This document shows positions 43,316 to 52,678 of a DNA stretch of 64,000 nt, piece after piece. This DNA comes from Alkaliphilus sp. NP8. Its GTDB lineage: Bacteria > Bacillota > Clostridia > Peptostreptococcales > Natronincolaceae. A program made the position numbers and the translations under genes. Positions within the stretch are counted from its first letter, which is position 1; each line of letters opens with the position of its first letter. The DNA is taken from NCBI GenBank assembly GCA_015978205.1, contig JADWMM010000031.1, positions 1 through 64,000 of the forward strand. Direction: 5' to 3'. The notes below the pieces were generated by a model. That model did not search any database, was not told where the DNA came from, and saw only the letters and a program-made list of their open reading frames with translations.

Positions 43316-44425
43316 ATGACAAGCAATTTAAGAGATTATTTTAAGTATAATACATTAACAACAAGTGAGGTGTCAGAGCTTTTACAAATACCTAAATCAA
43401 AAATATTATCAATGGTTGAGGAAAAAGTGATACAACCATTAAAAGTTTCTGCTGAGGGATTGTTGTTTTTAAAGCAAGATATCGATGGAATAATAAAAGA
43501 TAGAAGTTTAAAGTTACCTATACATAGAATTCACTACAGAAACATTATGAATGATGGGACCGGATATACCAATAAAAGCATAGAATTTTTCGAAGAAAAT
43601 ATAACAAAACTAGGAAGAATAGAATCTATATTTATATATTTCAACTCAATAGATGCTGTTAAAGCAGGATTTTTTAAAATATATAAGAATGATGAAGAGT
43701 ATGATTCTAAACATTTATATTCAGTGGATACACCGAGTTTTGTTATAAGAGATGTACAAGGTAATGAGATATGGTTAGGCGGTTGCAAGTGTGGCTATGG
43801 CGGAAAGGGTTCAGGAGGTTCAAAAACAATACTTAAGAAATTAGGGTTAAACCAAGATGTAATAGATTTAATTCCTTACTATAGAGTTATTAATATTTTC
43901 ATCAATGATGATGGTAATATAGAAATTATTTATAACAATGGAATAGATAGAACTAGTCAAAATAGCCGTGTTGTAGATGATCTCGATGTAAGTGTACTAT
44001 TTTCAAAGGAAATTAATAATTTAGTGTTAGTTCAGGAAGATTCAAGAATTTCAAAAAATAAAGCAATAGATATATTGAAAGGATTTAGAAGCTTTATCCC
44101 ATTTCCGAAAAAAATATTATTATTACCAAGTTTTGATATGGCCGATAGATTGGGTTATGTAGTTGAAATAGATAGTAGGGACTATTTTTCTTTTTATAAT
44201 CTTATCGTGGTGGATTCTTCAGGTAAACAACTTTGGGTAAATATACCATATAAAGTAGATGTTCCTATAAACAGCCAAGATGAAATTTGTAATATCTTAG
44301 AGTATTTAGGATTTGATGTTCCTGAAGAAAAAATGGCAAATAAGATTGTACATTTGTTTAATGCAGCAGTCAGCAAAAAGATAGACCCTGAACCTATAGT
44401 TTTTGAAAAACAAAAAAAGGTCTAG
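43316..44425 (+). CDS. HTH protein with uncharacterised Gly/Cys-rich domain
   Basis: 369 residues. Residues about 14-60 form an excisionase/MerR-type HTH (LTTSEVSELLQIPKSKILSM). The rest is not recognised; a striking segment near residue 160 reads GCKCGYGGKGSGGSKTILK after VQGNEIWLGG, and the region to 200 is well folded by pattern. It could be a nucleotide- or metal-binding module. AGGAGGGC precedes the ATG. It stands between the pilus block and the toxin-antitoxin/defence region, with its own promoter. Confidence 0.7.
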   Translation: MTSNLRDYFKYNTLTTSEVSELLQIPKSKILSMVEEKVIQPLKVSAEGLLFLKQDIDGIIKDRSLKLPIHRIHYRNIMNDGTGYTNKSIEFFEENITKLGRIESIFIYFNSIDAVKAGFFKIYKNDEEYDSKHLYSVDTPSFVIRDVQGNEIWLGGCKCGYGGKGSGGSKTILKKLGLNQDVIDLIPYYRVINIFINDDGNIEIIYNNGIDRTSQNSRVVDDLDVSVLFSKEINNLVLVQEDSRISKNKAIDILKGFRSFIPFPKKILLLPSFDMADRLGYVVEIDSRDYFSFYNLIVVDSSGKQLWVNIPYKVDVPINSQDEICNILEYLGFDVPEEKMANKIVHLFNAAVSKKIDPEPIVFEKQKKV

Positions 44426-44556
44426 TTTAATTTTCTAAGTTAAATTTTTTATGTAGTAACTTGCAGTATATCTTTAATATCATTATTAAAATTAAAGATG
44501 TCTGCTTAATCTATTTTAGAATAAACTGTTATTTACTGCAGCTAAAGTTTTGTATT

Positions 44557-44585
44557 ATTACAAAATAATGACTATATGCTATAAT
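44557..44585 (+). promoter_or_regulatory. Promoter of type I toxin mRNA, copy 1
   Basis: Extended -10 TGCTATAAT (44577-44585) with a weak -35 ATTACA at 44557-44562. Downstream leader ATAATAAAC-TATCCTTCCAGG is shared with copy 2. Confidence 0.75.
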
Positions 44586-44593
44586 AAACTTAT

Positions 44594-44616
44594 CCTTCCA
44601 GGAGCGAATGGAGGTG
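44594..44616 (+). promoter_or_regulatory. Leader hairpin masking the toxin SD, copy 1
   Basis: CTTCCA at the 5' side pairs with TGGAGG, the toxin's Shine-Dalgarno, across an 8-base loop. Copy 2 keeps the same fold with changed bases (CCTTCC / GGGAGG). This parallels the SD-masking 5' stem of the pAD1 fst mRNA. Confidence 0.6.
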
Positions 44617-44623
44617 AGTATCG

Positions 44624-44728
44624 TTGACTCAGCAAACAAAAGACAAAGCAGAGAATATAGCAAATGTCCTAACAGCAGTCGCAGCTCTAGTCACAGCAGT
44701 TGCAACTCTAATAAACACAATAAAATAA
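44624..44728 (+). CDS. Type I toxin-like hydrophobic peptide, copy 1
   Basis: 34 residues from TTG at 44624, the only start in this frame before an upstream stop, nine bases after GGAGG. The peptide has a charged N-terminus (MTQQTKDKAENIANV) and a hydrophobic amphipathic helix (LTAVAALVTAVATLINTIK) ending in Lys. It overlaps direct repeat a and is followed at once by a bidirectional terminator. It is not Fst by sequence, but organisation and peptide type match type I toxins that insert in membranes. It is too short for ordinary gene callers; a longer out-of-frame ORF here is a shadow. Confidence 0.75.
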   Translation: MTQQTKDKAENIANVLTAVAALVTAVATLINTIK

Positions 44729-44734
44729 GAAAGA

Positions 44735-44811
44735 AAAAAAAGCAGGTGCTGTCACACCTGCTTTTTTTTATATTTAATTTTGCATCGTTGACTCAGCAAA
44801 GTCAATTTCTT
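44735..44811 (-). ncRNA. Antitoxin antisense RNA, copy 1
   Basis: Predicted from a strong minus-strand promoter, TTGCAT (44847-44842), 18 bases, extended -10 TGaTATACT (44826-44818), to the shared terminator: about 77 nt. Its 5' part is complementary to the toxin start region, because ATCGTTGACTCAGCAAA occurs both at 44620-44636 in the toxin mRNA and at 44784-44800 here. This is the DRa/DRb plan of pAD1 par. Confidence 0.78.
44741..44762. terminator. Shared bidirectional terminator, toxin-antitoxin copy 1
   Basis: AGCAGGTG, 6-base loop, CACCTGCT, with A-run before and T-run after, ending both convergent RNAs. Confidence 0.88.
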
Positions 44812-44841
44812 ATTTATAGTATATCATATTTGTAAAAAATT

Positions 44842-45045
44842 ATGCAAATATTTTCGCAAAAATTTCTGCTTAAGTTTTTGCGAAAATTCAACTAAAAACA
44901 CAAACCCATAACACAATACATGTTGAAACAGAGTGTTTGATGTTTAAAAAATAAAGTCTAGAAATCGTTGTAAGTACGAGGCTTCAAATGTTACATATAT
45001 AGCTTGAGTTAATTGTATAGCTATGTTACCAACTTAATGTAGGAT
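44842..45045. other. Noncoding gap after toxin-antitoxin copy 1
   Basis: About 200 bases without an ORF or clear signal beyond the antisense promoter; followed by the hydrolase fragment. Confidence 0.4.
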
Positions 45046-45243
45046 AGTTTATAGTAATTTTAGTATAGGGTTATCAATAGGCTCCATATTTCATTTAATA
45101 GCAGATCTATTTGCAGGATCTGGAGTTTCATTATTTATTCATTTAGTAATAAAAGATTCTGTTTTCTGTTACAATTGGAGGGGCTATAGAAAATTTAATA
45201 TGTGTACTAACTAGTTTATTGTTATTTATATTTTTAATATAAT
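45046..45243 (+). pseudogene. Decayed 3' fragment of the YdjM-type hydrolase gene
   Basis: Closely matches the last 200 bases of 42163-42738: both read YSNFSIGLSIGSI, then HLIADLF and GSGVSLF. A lost base after GSGVSLF shifts the frame and a deletion removes part of the PFSNKRFCF region. No start or RBS. It shows that a segment of this region was duplicated or exchanged and has decayed. The following 340 bases to 45585 hold no gene. Confidence 0.8.
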
Positions 45244-45585
45244 ATGAAATTTATTTATTAAATAGTTTAATTTTTGTGGATGTACTTTAACTGAAGTAGA
45301 TTATTTAATATATTTGCAGTGATAGGATCATATCATGTTAGATTATATAGAGGTTCTAAATGTGAGAAATGTTTTATTTTGTATATAAACTGAAGTTAAG
45401 TTGGTGATATTCTTTTTTTATTATATAACTTGTATAAAATGATATAATTCGACAAAAAAAACATTAAAAGTAATGTATCATGGTGAGAGTAGAAGTAGTA
45501 ATAATAATTTTTTAAAGTTCAGATGATGTTTAATGACAAAGATTTGAATTAATAGAGAATTTAGAAAAAACAAGGGGGAGAAGTT

Positions 45586-47678
45586 ATGTATATAAAAAGT
45601 CTAAAAATAGTAAACTTCAGGAAATTTGGAGATAAAAAAAATGTATTAGAACTAGTAAAGCCAAAATCTAGTCTTGAAAACAATAAAAGTGAGAATACAA
45701 ATGTTGCGAAAGCAACAACATTAATTGTTGGGAAGAATAATTCAGGAAAAACTACTATTGCAGTGGCATTAAATAAAATAATAAAAAATGAAAATTTTAA
45801 ATCTACAGACTTTAATTTTTTTATCTAAAAAGCTTATTAGATAAATATATACAAAATGAGTTTGAAACAATTCCAGTTATTGAATTTGAAGTTATACTAG
45901 GTATTGATAACAGTAGTGATAACTTAATTAATAACCTTGCTCCTTTTATTAGTATTGAAAATATTGATGAAGAGAATGAACATACTGAAATTCAAATAAT
46001 ATTAAAATACGAAATAAAAGAAGAAAATAAATTCAAAGAAAATGTTCAGTTAATTATTAATAAATATAATAAAGAAGATGAAACTCAATATAAATCCTTA
46101 TTTAAGGAATTTTTAAAATTAATAGATGAAACGAAATTTCAGGTGAATTACTATAAACATAAAGATCAATCAACGCGTATAAGTAAATTTAAAATTGATC
46201 AGTTGATTAATATTAAGCCAATTACTGCAAATAGAGATTTAAATGATAACTGTTTATCTAAGACATTTAATAAAATTATTGCTTATAGATATAATCTAAA
46301 AGATAATTCAGAACAATTTACCAAACTAAATAAGCATATAACTGATATTAATGAAACTATAACAGAACAGATTTCGAGTTCTCATACAGATTCTATTAAT
46401 GAAACATTATACAAAATTGAATCAAATAAAAAGTTAAAAGTAGAATTGAGTTCAGAGTTAACTTTTGACAAATTAATGAGTAATCTTATTCGATATGAAT
46501 ATGCTGAAAAAGAATTTAATATTCCAGAAGAGCAGTTTGGGTTAGGATATTCTAATTTGATGACAATAATAGGGCAATTGATTGAATACATTGATAAATA
46601 TCAAGATGAAGATTATCAAGGAAAAATAAATCTCATATGTATAGAAGAACCAGAAGCGTTTATGCATCCACAAATGCAAGAGTTATTTATTAAACATATT
46701 GATGATGCAGTTTCTTATCTTTTAAAGAACACACAGAAAAAAATTAATAGCCAAATTATTATAACAACACATTCTTCTCATATATTAAACAGTAAAATTC
46801 ATAGTGGTAATTCTTTTGATAATATTATATATATATTTGATACAGATAATTATTCTAAAGTTGTTAACTTAGATGATAAAAAAGTTAGAAATGATGAAAT
46901 AGAAGAAAAAAATGAAAATGAGACAGCTGAAGAGTATAAAAGTAGAAAAACTAATGAACTTAAATTTTTGAAAAAACACATTAAATATAAGGTTTCAGAG
47001 TTGTTTTTTTGTGATGCAGCGATTTTTGTTGAAGGTATTACTGAAGAAACAATTCTTTCTTACTTTATTGATAGTGATAAGGAATTGAATAAATATTATA
47101 TCTCTATTTTTAATATAGATGGTGCACACGGCCATATTTATCATCCTTTAATTAAATTATTAAAAGTTCCTACTTTGATTATTACTGACTTAGATATAAA
47201 AAGAACAGACCAAGAGAAAGAAGAATATACGCAAATAAAAACATTAGATAATAGATCAACAACTAACAGGACCATTATTAAGTTTAATAATGGTGATGAT
47301 ATTAGTAAAATAAATAAATGTTTTAAGGATGAAAATATAAATCTTACTTTTCAGAATAAAATAAATGGTTACTATGCAACTAGTTTCGAAGAATCTTTAA
47401 TACTAACAAATTATAAAAGTGATATTATAAATAACGTTTTAAAAAGGATCAAAAAGCAAATATATGCTAACATTGTAGGCAGAGAAGAAGATAGACAAAA
47501 TTTAAAAGAAAACTCGTATAAATTACAAAAAAAACTTTCAAATAGCAAAAGTAATTTTGCTAATGAATTACTATATGAAATAATTATAAATGATGACATT
47601 GAGAATAAGTTAAAGTTACCAAGTTATATAATTGATGGGCTTGAATGGTTGAAAAGTGAATTAAAAGGAGGTAACTAA
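45586..47678 (+). CDS. GajA-like OLD-family ATPase-nuclease, split by a -1 frameshift
   Basis: N-terminal AAA/ABC domain: MYIKSLKIVNFRKFG and Walker A IVGKNNSGKTTIAVALN near residue 50; later ICIEEPEAFMHPQMQELFIK (Walker B) and IIITTHSSHILNSK (H-loop). The C-terminal TOPRIM domain shows DAAIFVEGITEETIL and TLIITDLDIKRTD. The first frame stops at 45828; the rest is open from 45819 in the -1 frame, so joining at the T7 run 45816-45822 gives about 697 residues. The paired UvrD-like gene two bases later makes this a Gabija-type or class 2 OLD system. GGGGGAG precedes the ATG. Frameshifted, regulated or sequencing artefact: undecided. Confidence 0.8.
45816..45842 (+). other. Slippery heptamer and short hairpin in the OLD nuclease gene
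   Basis: TTTTTTT at 45816-45822 is in phase for -1 slippage: frame 0 codons TTT TTT (45817-45822) re-pair fully as 45816-45821. The stop TAA follows at 45826. A small stem ATCTAA (45823-45828) / TTAGAT (45837-45842) lies directly after. Confidence 0.6.
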
Positions 47679-47680
47679 AG

Positions 47681-49765
47681 ATGAGTTTATCAAAGATATC
47701 TCCCACAGTAAAAGAAGAAGAGATAGCGATTCAAAATCAAATTTATAACTCCATAGATAACTATCAAAGTATTATTTTTAGTGCTGGTGCTGGTGCTGGT
47801 AAAACACATTCATTAATCGAGAGTTTAAAATATATTATTAAAAACTATGGAGACAAGCTAGAATACTATAATCAAAAAGTTATGTGTATTACTTATACTA
47901 ATGTTGCAAAAAATGAAATAAAAGAGAGACTAGGCCAATCTGAACTAATTGAAGTATCTACAATTCATGATAGGTTATGGGCGTTAGTTAAAAATTATAA
48001 TAATAAATTGATAGATATACATATTGAAAAATTAAATGATGAACTTTCTATTTTAGAGTTTAATTTGAATGAAAATCAAGATGAAAAGATAAAAAAAGAA
48101 TTTGCAGTTTTTCGTAATTTATCTGACGAATTAAAACATTCATTTAAAAACTTAATGATATCCCAAAAAGATTTATTCTATAATAATTATAATAATAATG
48201 CAAAAGATTTTAAAGAAGTTTTTAGAGATTCATTAGAACAATATCCAAATATTTTGAAGAACGTTAAAAACTTTAAAAAAATTGTAAATACTATTATTAA
48301 AATAGAAAAATATTTAAAATGTATAGAGAATATTAATAAAAAAAATGATGGATATAGGATGATTAAATATGATTCCAAATATAATTCAGATATTCTTCAT
48401 AGAATGATAATTAGTCATGATACATTATTAGAATACACACTAAGTTTAGTTGAAAAATATGATCTATTTAAACAGATTATAATAGACAGCTATCCATATA
48501 TATTAATTGATGAATATCAAGACACAAATAATAGAGTTATTCAAATAATGAAGTATATTGCTGATTATGCTGAAAAAATAGGGCATAAACTTTTTGTTGG
48601 TTATTTTGGAGATGTAGCACAAAATATTTATAATGATGGAGTTGGAATTAAAATAAGCCAAATTCACTCAGGTTTAATTAAGATATATAAAAAACATAAC
48701 AGAAGGTCGCATAAAGAAGTAATTGATGTTATTAACAACATTCGAAATGATGATATTGTTCAAGAATCTATTTATGAAGACTGTTCTGGAGGTTCTGTTA
48801 AATTTTATTTTGGAAAAAACGATGATAAACAAAAATTTATTGAAAAATATAAAAAAAAATGGAGAATTTCTTTAGATAATAAATTACATTGTTTGGTACT
48901 AACTAATAGACTTTTAGCCGAATTTAGTGGGTTTAAAGATGTTTATTACTGTTTTTATAATACCGAATACTACCAAAATAATTATGAACAGATAAATACT
49001 GAATTGATAAGTAATGATTTATCTAAACTTGGAAGTATTCCTAAATTTTTTTATAATATAATTAAGTTTAAGGTAGATTTAGAAAATCCTAGAAGTTTTA
49101 TAACTAATTTAATTGATGAGGAAATATATTCTAAATTAACTTTTTCTGAATTAAGAGAATTAATAAGAATACTAAAAACTTTAGAAGGAAATTCTTTGGG
49201 AGAATATGTTAAATCAATTTTTCAAAAATATAAAGAAACAAAGAATAAATATTATAAACAAATGATAAGCAAACTAATGAATTTAGAAGTTAATTCTTAC
49301 CAAGGTTTTTTTAACTATTTGATGGATGAATTATTTTATAATTTAAAAGATGAAGAGTATGTTGTTGCAAATGAAAAATTACAAAATCTCCTGAATGTTG
49401 ACTTATATCAATACTTTTTATGGTACGAATTTGTTAATGGTGGATATGACGCCGATGTTAATTTTCATACATATCATGGTACAAAAGGGTCTGAATTCGA
49501 TAATGTAATCATATTTATGGAAAATGATTTCGGTATAAGAAACAAAAATAAATTTTCTAATTTCTTTGGAAATTACAATAACATAGATTCTCTTGATACA
49601 AAAATGAGACAAAACTTTGATAATACAAAAAACTTGATATATGTATCATGCTCCAGAGCAATTAAAAATTTAAGAATTTTGTATCTTGATGATATATCGG
49701 ATTTTAGTAAAGGTGTTGAAGCAATTTTTGGAGAATTTAAGGAATTTAAAACTTCCAGTGTTTAA
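47681..49765 (+). CDS. GajB-like UvrD/PcrA-family helicase
   Basis: 694 residues of superfamily 1. Motif I GAGAGKTHSLIESL near residue 40, motif Ia VMCITYTNVAKNEIKERL, motif II YILIDEYQDTNN near 275, motif III GYFGDVAQNIYNDG, motif V with TYHGTKGSEFDNVIIFME near 600 and motif VI IYVSCSRAIKNLRIL. AAAAGGAGG precedes the ATG and the gene starts two bases after the OLD nuclease stop, so they form an operon. In Gabija, GajB senses DNA ends or nucleotide depletion and acts with GajA against phage. It is longer than typical GajB (about 500 residues). Confidence 0.85.
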   Translation: MSLSKISPTVKEEEIAIQNQIYNSIDNYQSIIFSAGAGAGKTHSLIESLKYIIKNYGDKLEYYNQKVMCITYTNVAKNEIKERLGQSELIEVSTIHDRLWALVKNYNNKLIDIHIEKLNDELSILEFNLNENQDEKIKKEFAVFRNLSDELKHSFKNLMISQKDLFYNNYNNNAKDFKEVFRDSLEQYPNILKNVKNFKKIVNTIIKIEKYLKCIENINKKNDGYRMIKYDSKYNSDILHRMIISHDTLLEYTLSLVEKYDLFKQIIIDSYPYILIDEYQDTNNRVIQIMKYIADYAEKIGHKLFVGYFGDVAQNIYNDGVGIKISQIHSGLIKIYKKHNRRSHKEVIDVINNIRNDDIVQESIYEDCSGGSVKFYFGKNDDKQKFIEKYKKKWRISLDNKLHCLVLTNRLLAEFSGFKDVYYCFYNTEYYQNNYEQINTELISNDLSKLGSIPKFFYNIIKFKVDLENPRSFITNLIDEEIYSKLTFSELRELIRILKTLEGNSLGEYVKSIFQKYKETKNKYYKQMISKLMNLEVNSYQGFFNYLMDELFYNLKDEEYVVANEKLQNLLNVDLYQYFLWYEFVNGGYDADVNFHTYHGTKGSEFDNVIIFMENDFGIRNKNKFSNFFGNYNNIDSLDTKMRQNFDNTKNLIYVSCSRAIKNLRILYLDDISDFSKGVEAIFGEFKEFKTSSV

Positions 49766-50079
49766 AGAGTCCTAAATGTTAAATAAAAAAAGCTTTCAAG
49801 CATCACATAGTAGAAGAGTAAATTATAATAAGGTTTAATGAAATTATTTAATCAATTACAATAATGCTATAATTACTTTGATACATAAAATATAAAATAG
49901 ATTAGATAGTATAACTTGTAAGTATTAATAAATGCTTTATTTATTATAATTTACTATGTTTACACTTAACTTTTAAAATATATTGTTGTTTTTTGTATAA
50001 AATTGACAAAATATAAAGGTCAAATTAAATATTTATAGAATAATAATGTTATATAAATATTAAAAGACAAGGTGATTTT
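49766..50079 (+). promoter_or_regulatory. Intergenic region with promoter of the NERD-helicase gene
   Basis: 314 bases without a gene. A consensus TTGACA lies at 50003-50008; a possible -10, TAAATA, follows after 17 bases (50026-50031). Nothing else recognisable. Confidence 0.4.
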
Positions 50080-52611
50080 ATGGCGTATATGGTACCAGAT
50101 GTAATAACAAATTATTCAACAGAAGGAGAGCAGAGGGTTTTTTATTTTTTAAAAGATAAATTACCAGATGATTATATAGGTTGGTATGAATTAGACGTGG
50201 AAGACAGGTATCCTGATTTTGTAATTTTAGGACCAGAAATAGGAATATTAATTTTGGAAGTGAAAGATTGGTCTGTAGATAATATTACTTCTTTTAATCA
50301 AGAATATTTTTATTTAAACTTGAACGGTGTAAGAAAGCAGTTTAGTAACCCTCAAAAACAAGGGAAGAACTTTAAAGATAAAATAGCAAATAAAGTAAAG
50401 AATTCTCTCAGATTACAAAACTTATATGAACATATTAGAATTAATAACGCTATTTGTTTTCCTAATATAACACGTGAAGAATATAGAAACTTGAAAGACT
50501 ATAGTACAGGAGAAGAAGCCTCTAAACTTATAAAAGAAGAAATTATACTATTTAAAGATGATTTGGAGAATATAAATGAGCCTGATACTTTAAGACGTAG
50601 CTTAATTAGTTTACTTCAATATAAGCCTAGACAGAATTTATCATCAGAAGTTATAAATCAAGTAAGAGGAGCTTTAGATTCTAATATAATAGTTAAAGAT
50701 AGCACATCGCCTATTATAAAAATGCTTGAAATTGAACAAGAACAAATCGTAAAAAGATACCCATTAGGGAATACTCTATTAAGAGGAAATGCGGGAAGTG
50801 GTAAGTCTGTTATTTTATATAAAAGAGCCAAGTATTTGTATCACAAATTTAATGAAAGTAGTATTTTAATTTTATGTTTTAATAAAGCATTGGCTGCTTA
50901 CTATAGAGATAAAATTTTTAGCGATATCAAAGGAGTTAATGATAATTTAAATCCAAGAATATGTATAAAACACTATCATGAGTTTAGAAATGAAGATAAT
51001 AAATATGATTTTATATTTATAGATGAGGGACAAGATTTCAAATTTAATTGGTATGAAAAGATAGAAAATAGCCTTTCAAAAAATCAAAATAGTCATGTTT
51101 TTATAGCTTCAGATGGAGCACAACTTATATATGATAGGAAGGAGTATAGCTACAAAGACATAGGAATTGAATTTGATCATACGATTACATTAAAAGATAA
51201 CTATCGAAATACATCTGAAATATGCAGCTTTGCAGAGAAATTTCTTTTTACTGATACAGAAATTACAGGGGACTTAAATAAATCAGTTTACGATAATAAA
51301 TATCTAACAAAAACATTAAAAAAATATAGAAATGGTAAACTACCAGTAGTACGTAAATTTAAAAGTACCGAAGAAGAATATGAGTTTATATCGTCTGAAA
51401 TTACGAAGCTACACAAACAAGGAGTACAATATGCAAAAATAGGAATATTGATTTTTAGCAAGAAAGATTTTAGTACTATAAAACAAAAGTTTAATCAGTT
51501 TCCCCTCAATTTTATAAATCAACCTAATTCGAGTTATAAATTTAATGATAATAATGTTCAAGTTGCAGTTGTAAACAGTTCAAAAGGTTTAGAATTTGAT
51601 TATGTATTTTTATGTGGATTTCACTCTAATCACTTAAATATACCAAGAGAGAAGAAAAAAGTTTATGTAGGAATGACAAGAGCTGTCAGAGAATTAAATA
51701 TAGTATATTCTGAAACAAATGCGTCAGATATAACAGATTTAATAGAGACAGCTTATGAAGGTTTTAAAAATGAGAATGATACAGAAATCAAGCTTAACTA
51801 TTATGAACAACTTATTCAAGATCAATATGAAAAATTACAGCTTGATAAAGAACTAATTGAAAGAGAAAGAGAAAGTATTGAAAAGGATAAGCTTGATATT
51901 GAGAAGAAGAAAGAAGAACTTAATATGTTAGGTACTGATTTAGCTAATAAAAAGGTTCAATTAGAAGAAGATAGATCTTTATTATTGCAAAAGGAGAAAG
52001 AGTTAGAAAGATTAATGCTACAAACTCAGAATGAACAAACAAATGTTAAAGAACATAGCAAAAATACACCAAAGAGAAAAAGGAAGTTTGCAAAGATAGC
52101 TGCAGTAATAATGATAGTATTTGCAGTAACCACTCAACGTGATATTATAATATCTAATATTTTAAAAAGTGAATACTTTAACCAAATTAGTGCTACTGCA
52201 GAACAAGAACATTTAATAGAGTTTGACATTGTGTCTATGGATGATATAACTAGTACATATACATATATATATATTGATGACGAGATTTTAAAAATTGATG
52301 ACCAGGAGATGAAAGGATATTATAAAAATGGATTTAAGATGTATATTACACATTCAAATAATGAGGACTATATGTTAAATCTTGAAGGAGAATTTAAAGA
52401 ACAATCTACAAGAGAGTACACTCATATTAATAAAAAGATACCTTTAAATTATAATAAAATAGATTTCCAGTTCTCCAATGAAGCTGTTGAAGTTTCAATG
52501 AACAACTTATCTTCTGAAAAGAATAATATAAATGAATATGTAGACTTTAAAGATGGAAAATTTATAATTACTTATGATTTAACAACTCATGAATTTATAA
52601 ATTTGAATTAA
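50080..52611 (+). CDS. NERD-nuclease/UvrD-helicase fusion with membrane anchor
   Basis: 843 residues. N-terminal NERD domain (about 10-130): STEGEQRVFYFLKDKL, DRYPDFVILGPEIGILILEV with the K in EVKDW. Then a UvrD-like helicase: Walker A GNAGSGKSVILYKRAK near 245, motif II FIFIDEGQDFKFNWYE near 315, motif V AVVNSSKGLEFDYVFLCGF near 495, motif VI KVYVGMTRAVRELN. A coiled coil (about 575-660) leads to one membrane helix (IAAVIMIVFAVTTQ, near 680) and an extracytoplasmic C-terminal domain of about 150 residues. A membrane-tethered nuclease-helicase fits phage or plasmid defence (inference). Confidence 0.85.
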   Translation: MAYMVPDVITNYSTEGEQRVFYFLKDKLPDDYIGWYELDVEDRYPDFVILGPEIGILILEVKDWSVDNITSFNQEYFYLNLNGVRKQFSNPQKQGKNFKDKIANKVKNSLRLQNLYEHIRINNAICFPNITREEYRNLKDYSTGEEASKLIKEEIILFKDDLENINEPDTLRRSLISLLQYKPRQNLSSEVINQVRGALDSNIIVKDSTSPIIKMLEIEQEQIVKRYPLGNTLLRGNAGSGKSVILYKRAKYLYHKFNESSILILCFNKALAAYYRDKIFSDIKGVNDNLNPRICIKHYHEFRNEDNKYDFIFIDEGQDFKFNWYEKIENSLSKNQNSHVFIASDGAQLIYDRKEYSYKDIGIEFDHTITLKDNYRNTSEICSFAEKFLFTDTEITGDLNKSVYDNKYLTKTLKKYRNGKLPVVRKFKSTEEEYEFISSEITKLHKQGVQYAKIGILIFSKKDFSTIKQKFNQFPLNFINQPNSSYKFNDNNVQVAVVNSSKGLEFDYVFLCGFHSNHLNIPREKKKVYVGMTRAVRELNIVYSETNASDITDLIETAYEGFKNENDTEIKLNYYEQLIQDQYEKLQLDKELIERERESIEKDKLDIEKKKEELNMLGTDLANKKVQLEEDRSLLLQKEKELERLMLQTQNEQTNVKEHSKNTPKRKRKFAKIAAVIMIVFAVTTQRDIIISNILKSEYFNQISATAEQEHLIEFDIVSMDDITSTYTYIYIDDEILKIDDQEMKGYYKNGFKMYITHSNNEDYMLNLEGEFKEQSTREYTHINKKIPLNYNKIDFQFSNEAVEVSMNNLSSEKNNINEYVDFKDGKFIITYDLTTHEFINLN

Positions 52612-52678
52612 TATTAATAACTAAGTAGGTATTGTAGTTATATTACCATTATAAATTAAAAGAAAGGATTAGTATTAT

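Noticed and set aside
44608-44835. 75-residue ORF over toxin-antitoxin copy 1
   Set aside because: Ser/Arg/Lys-rich translation runs through the terminator and repeat; the in-phase RBS and the parallel with copy 2 favour the TTG frame at 44624.
46143-47678. 511-residue ORF as an independent gene starting with GTG at 46143
   Set aside because: No RBS at the GTG, and the frame is open back to the T7 run where it joins the Walker A part of the same protein family.
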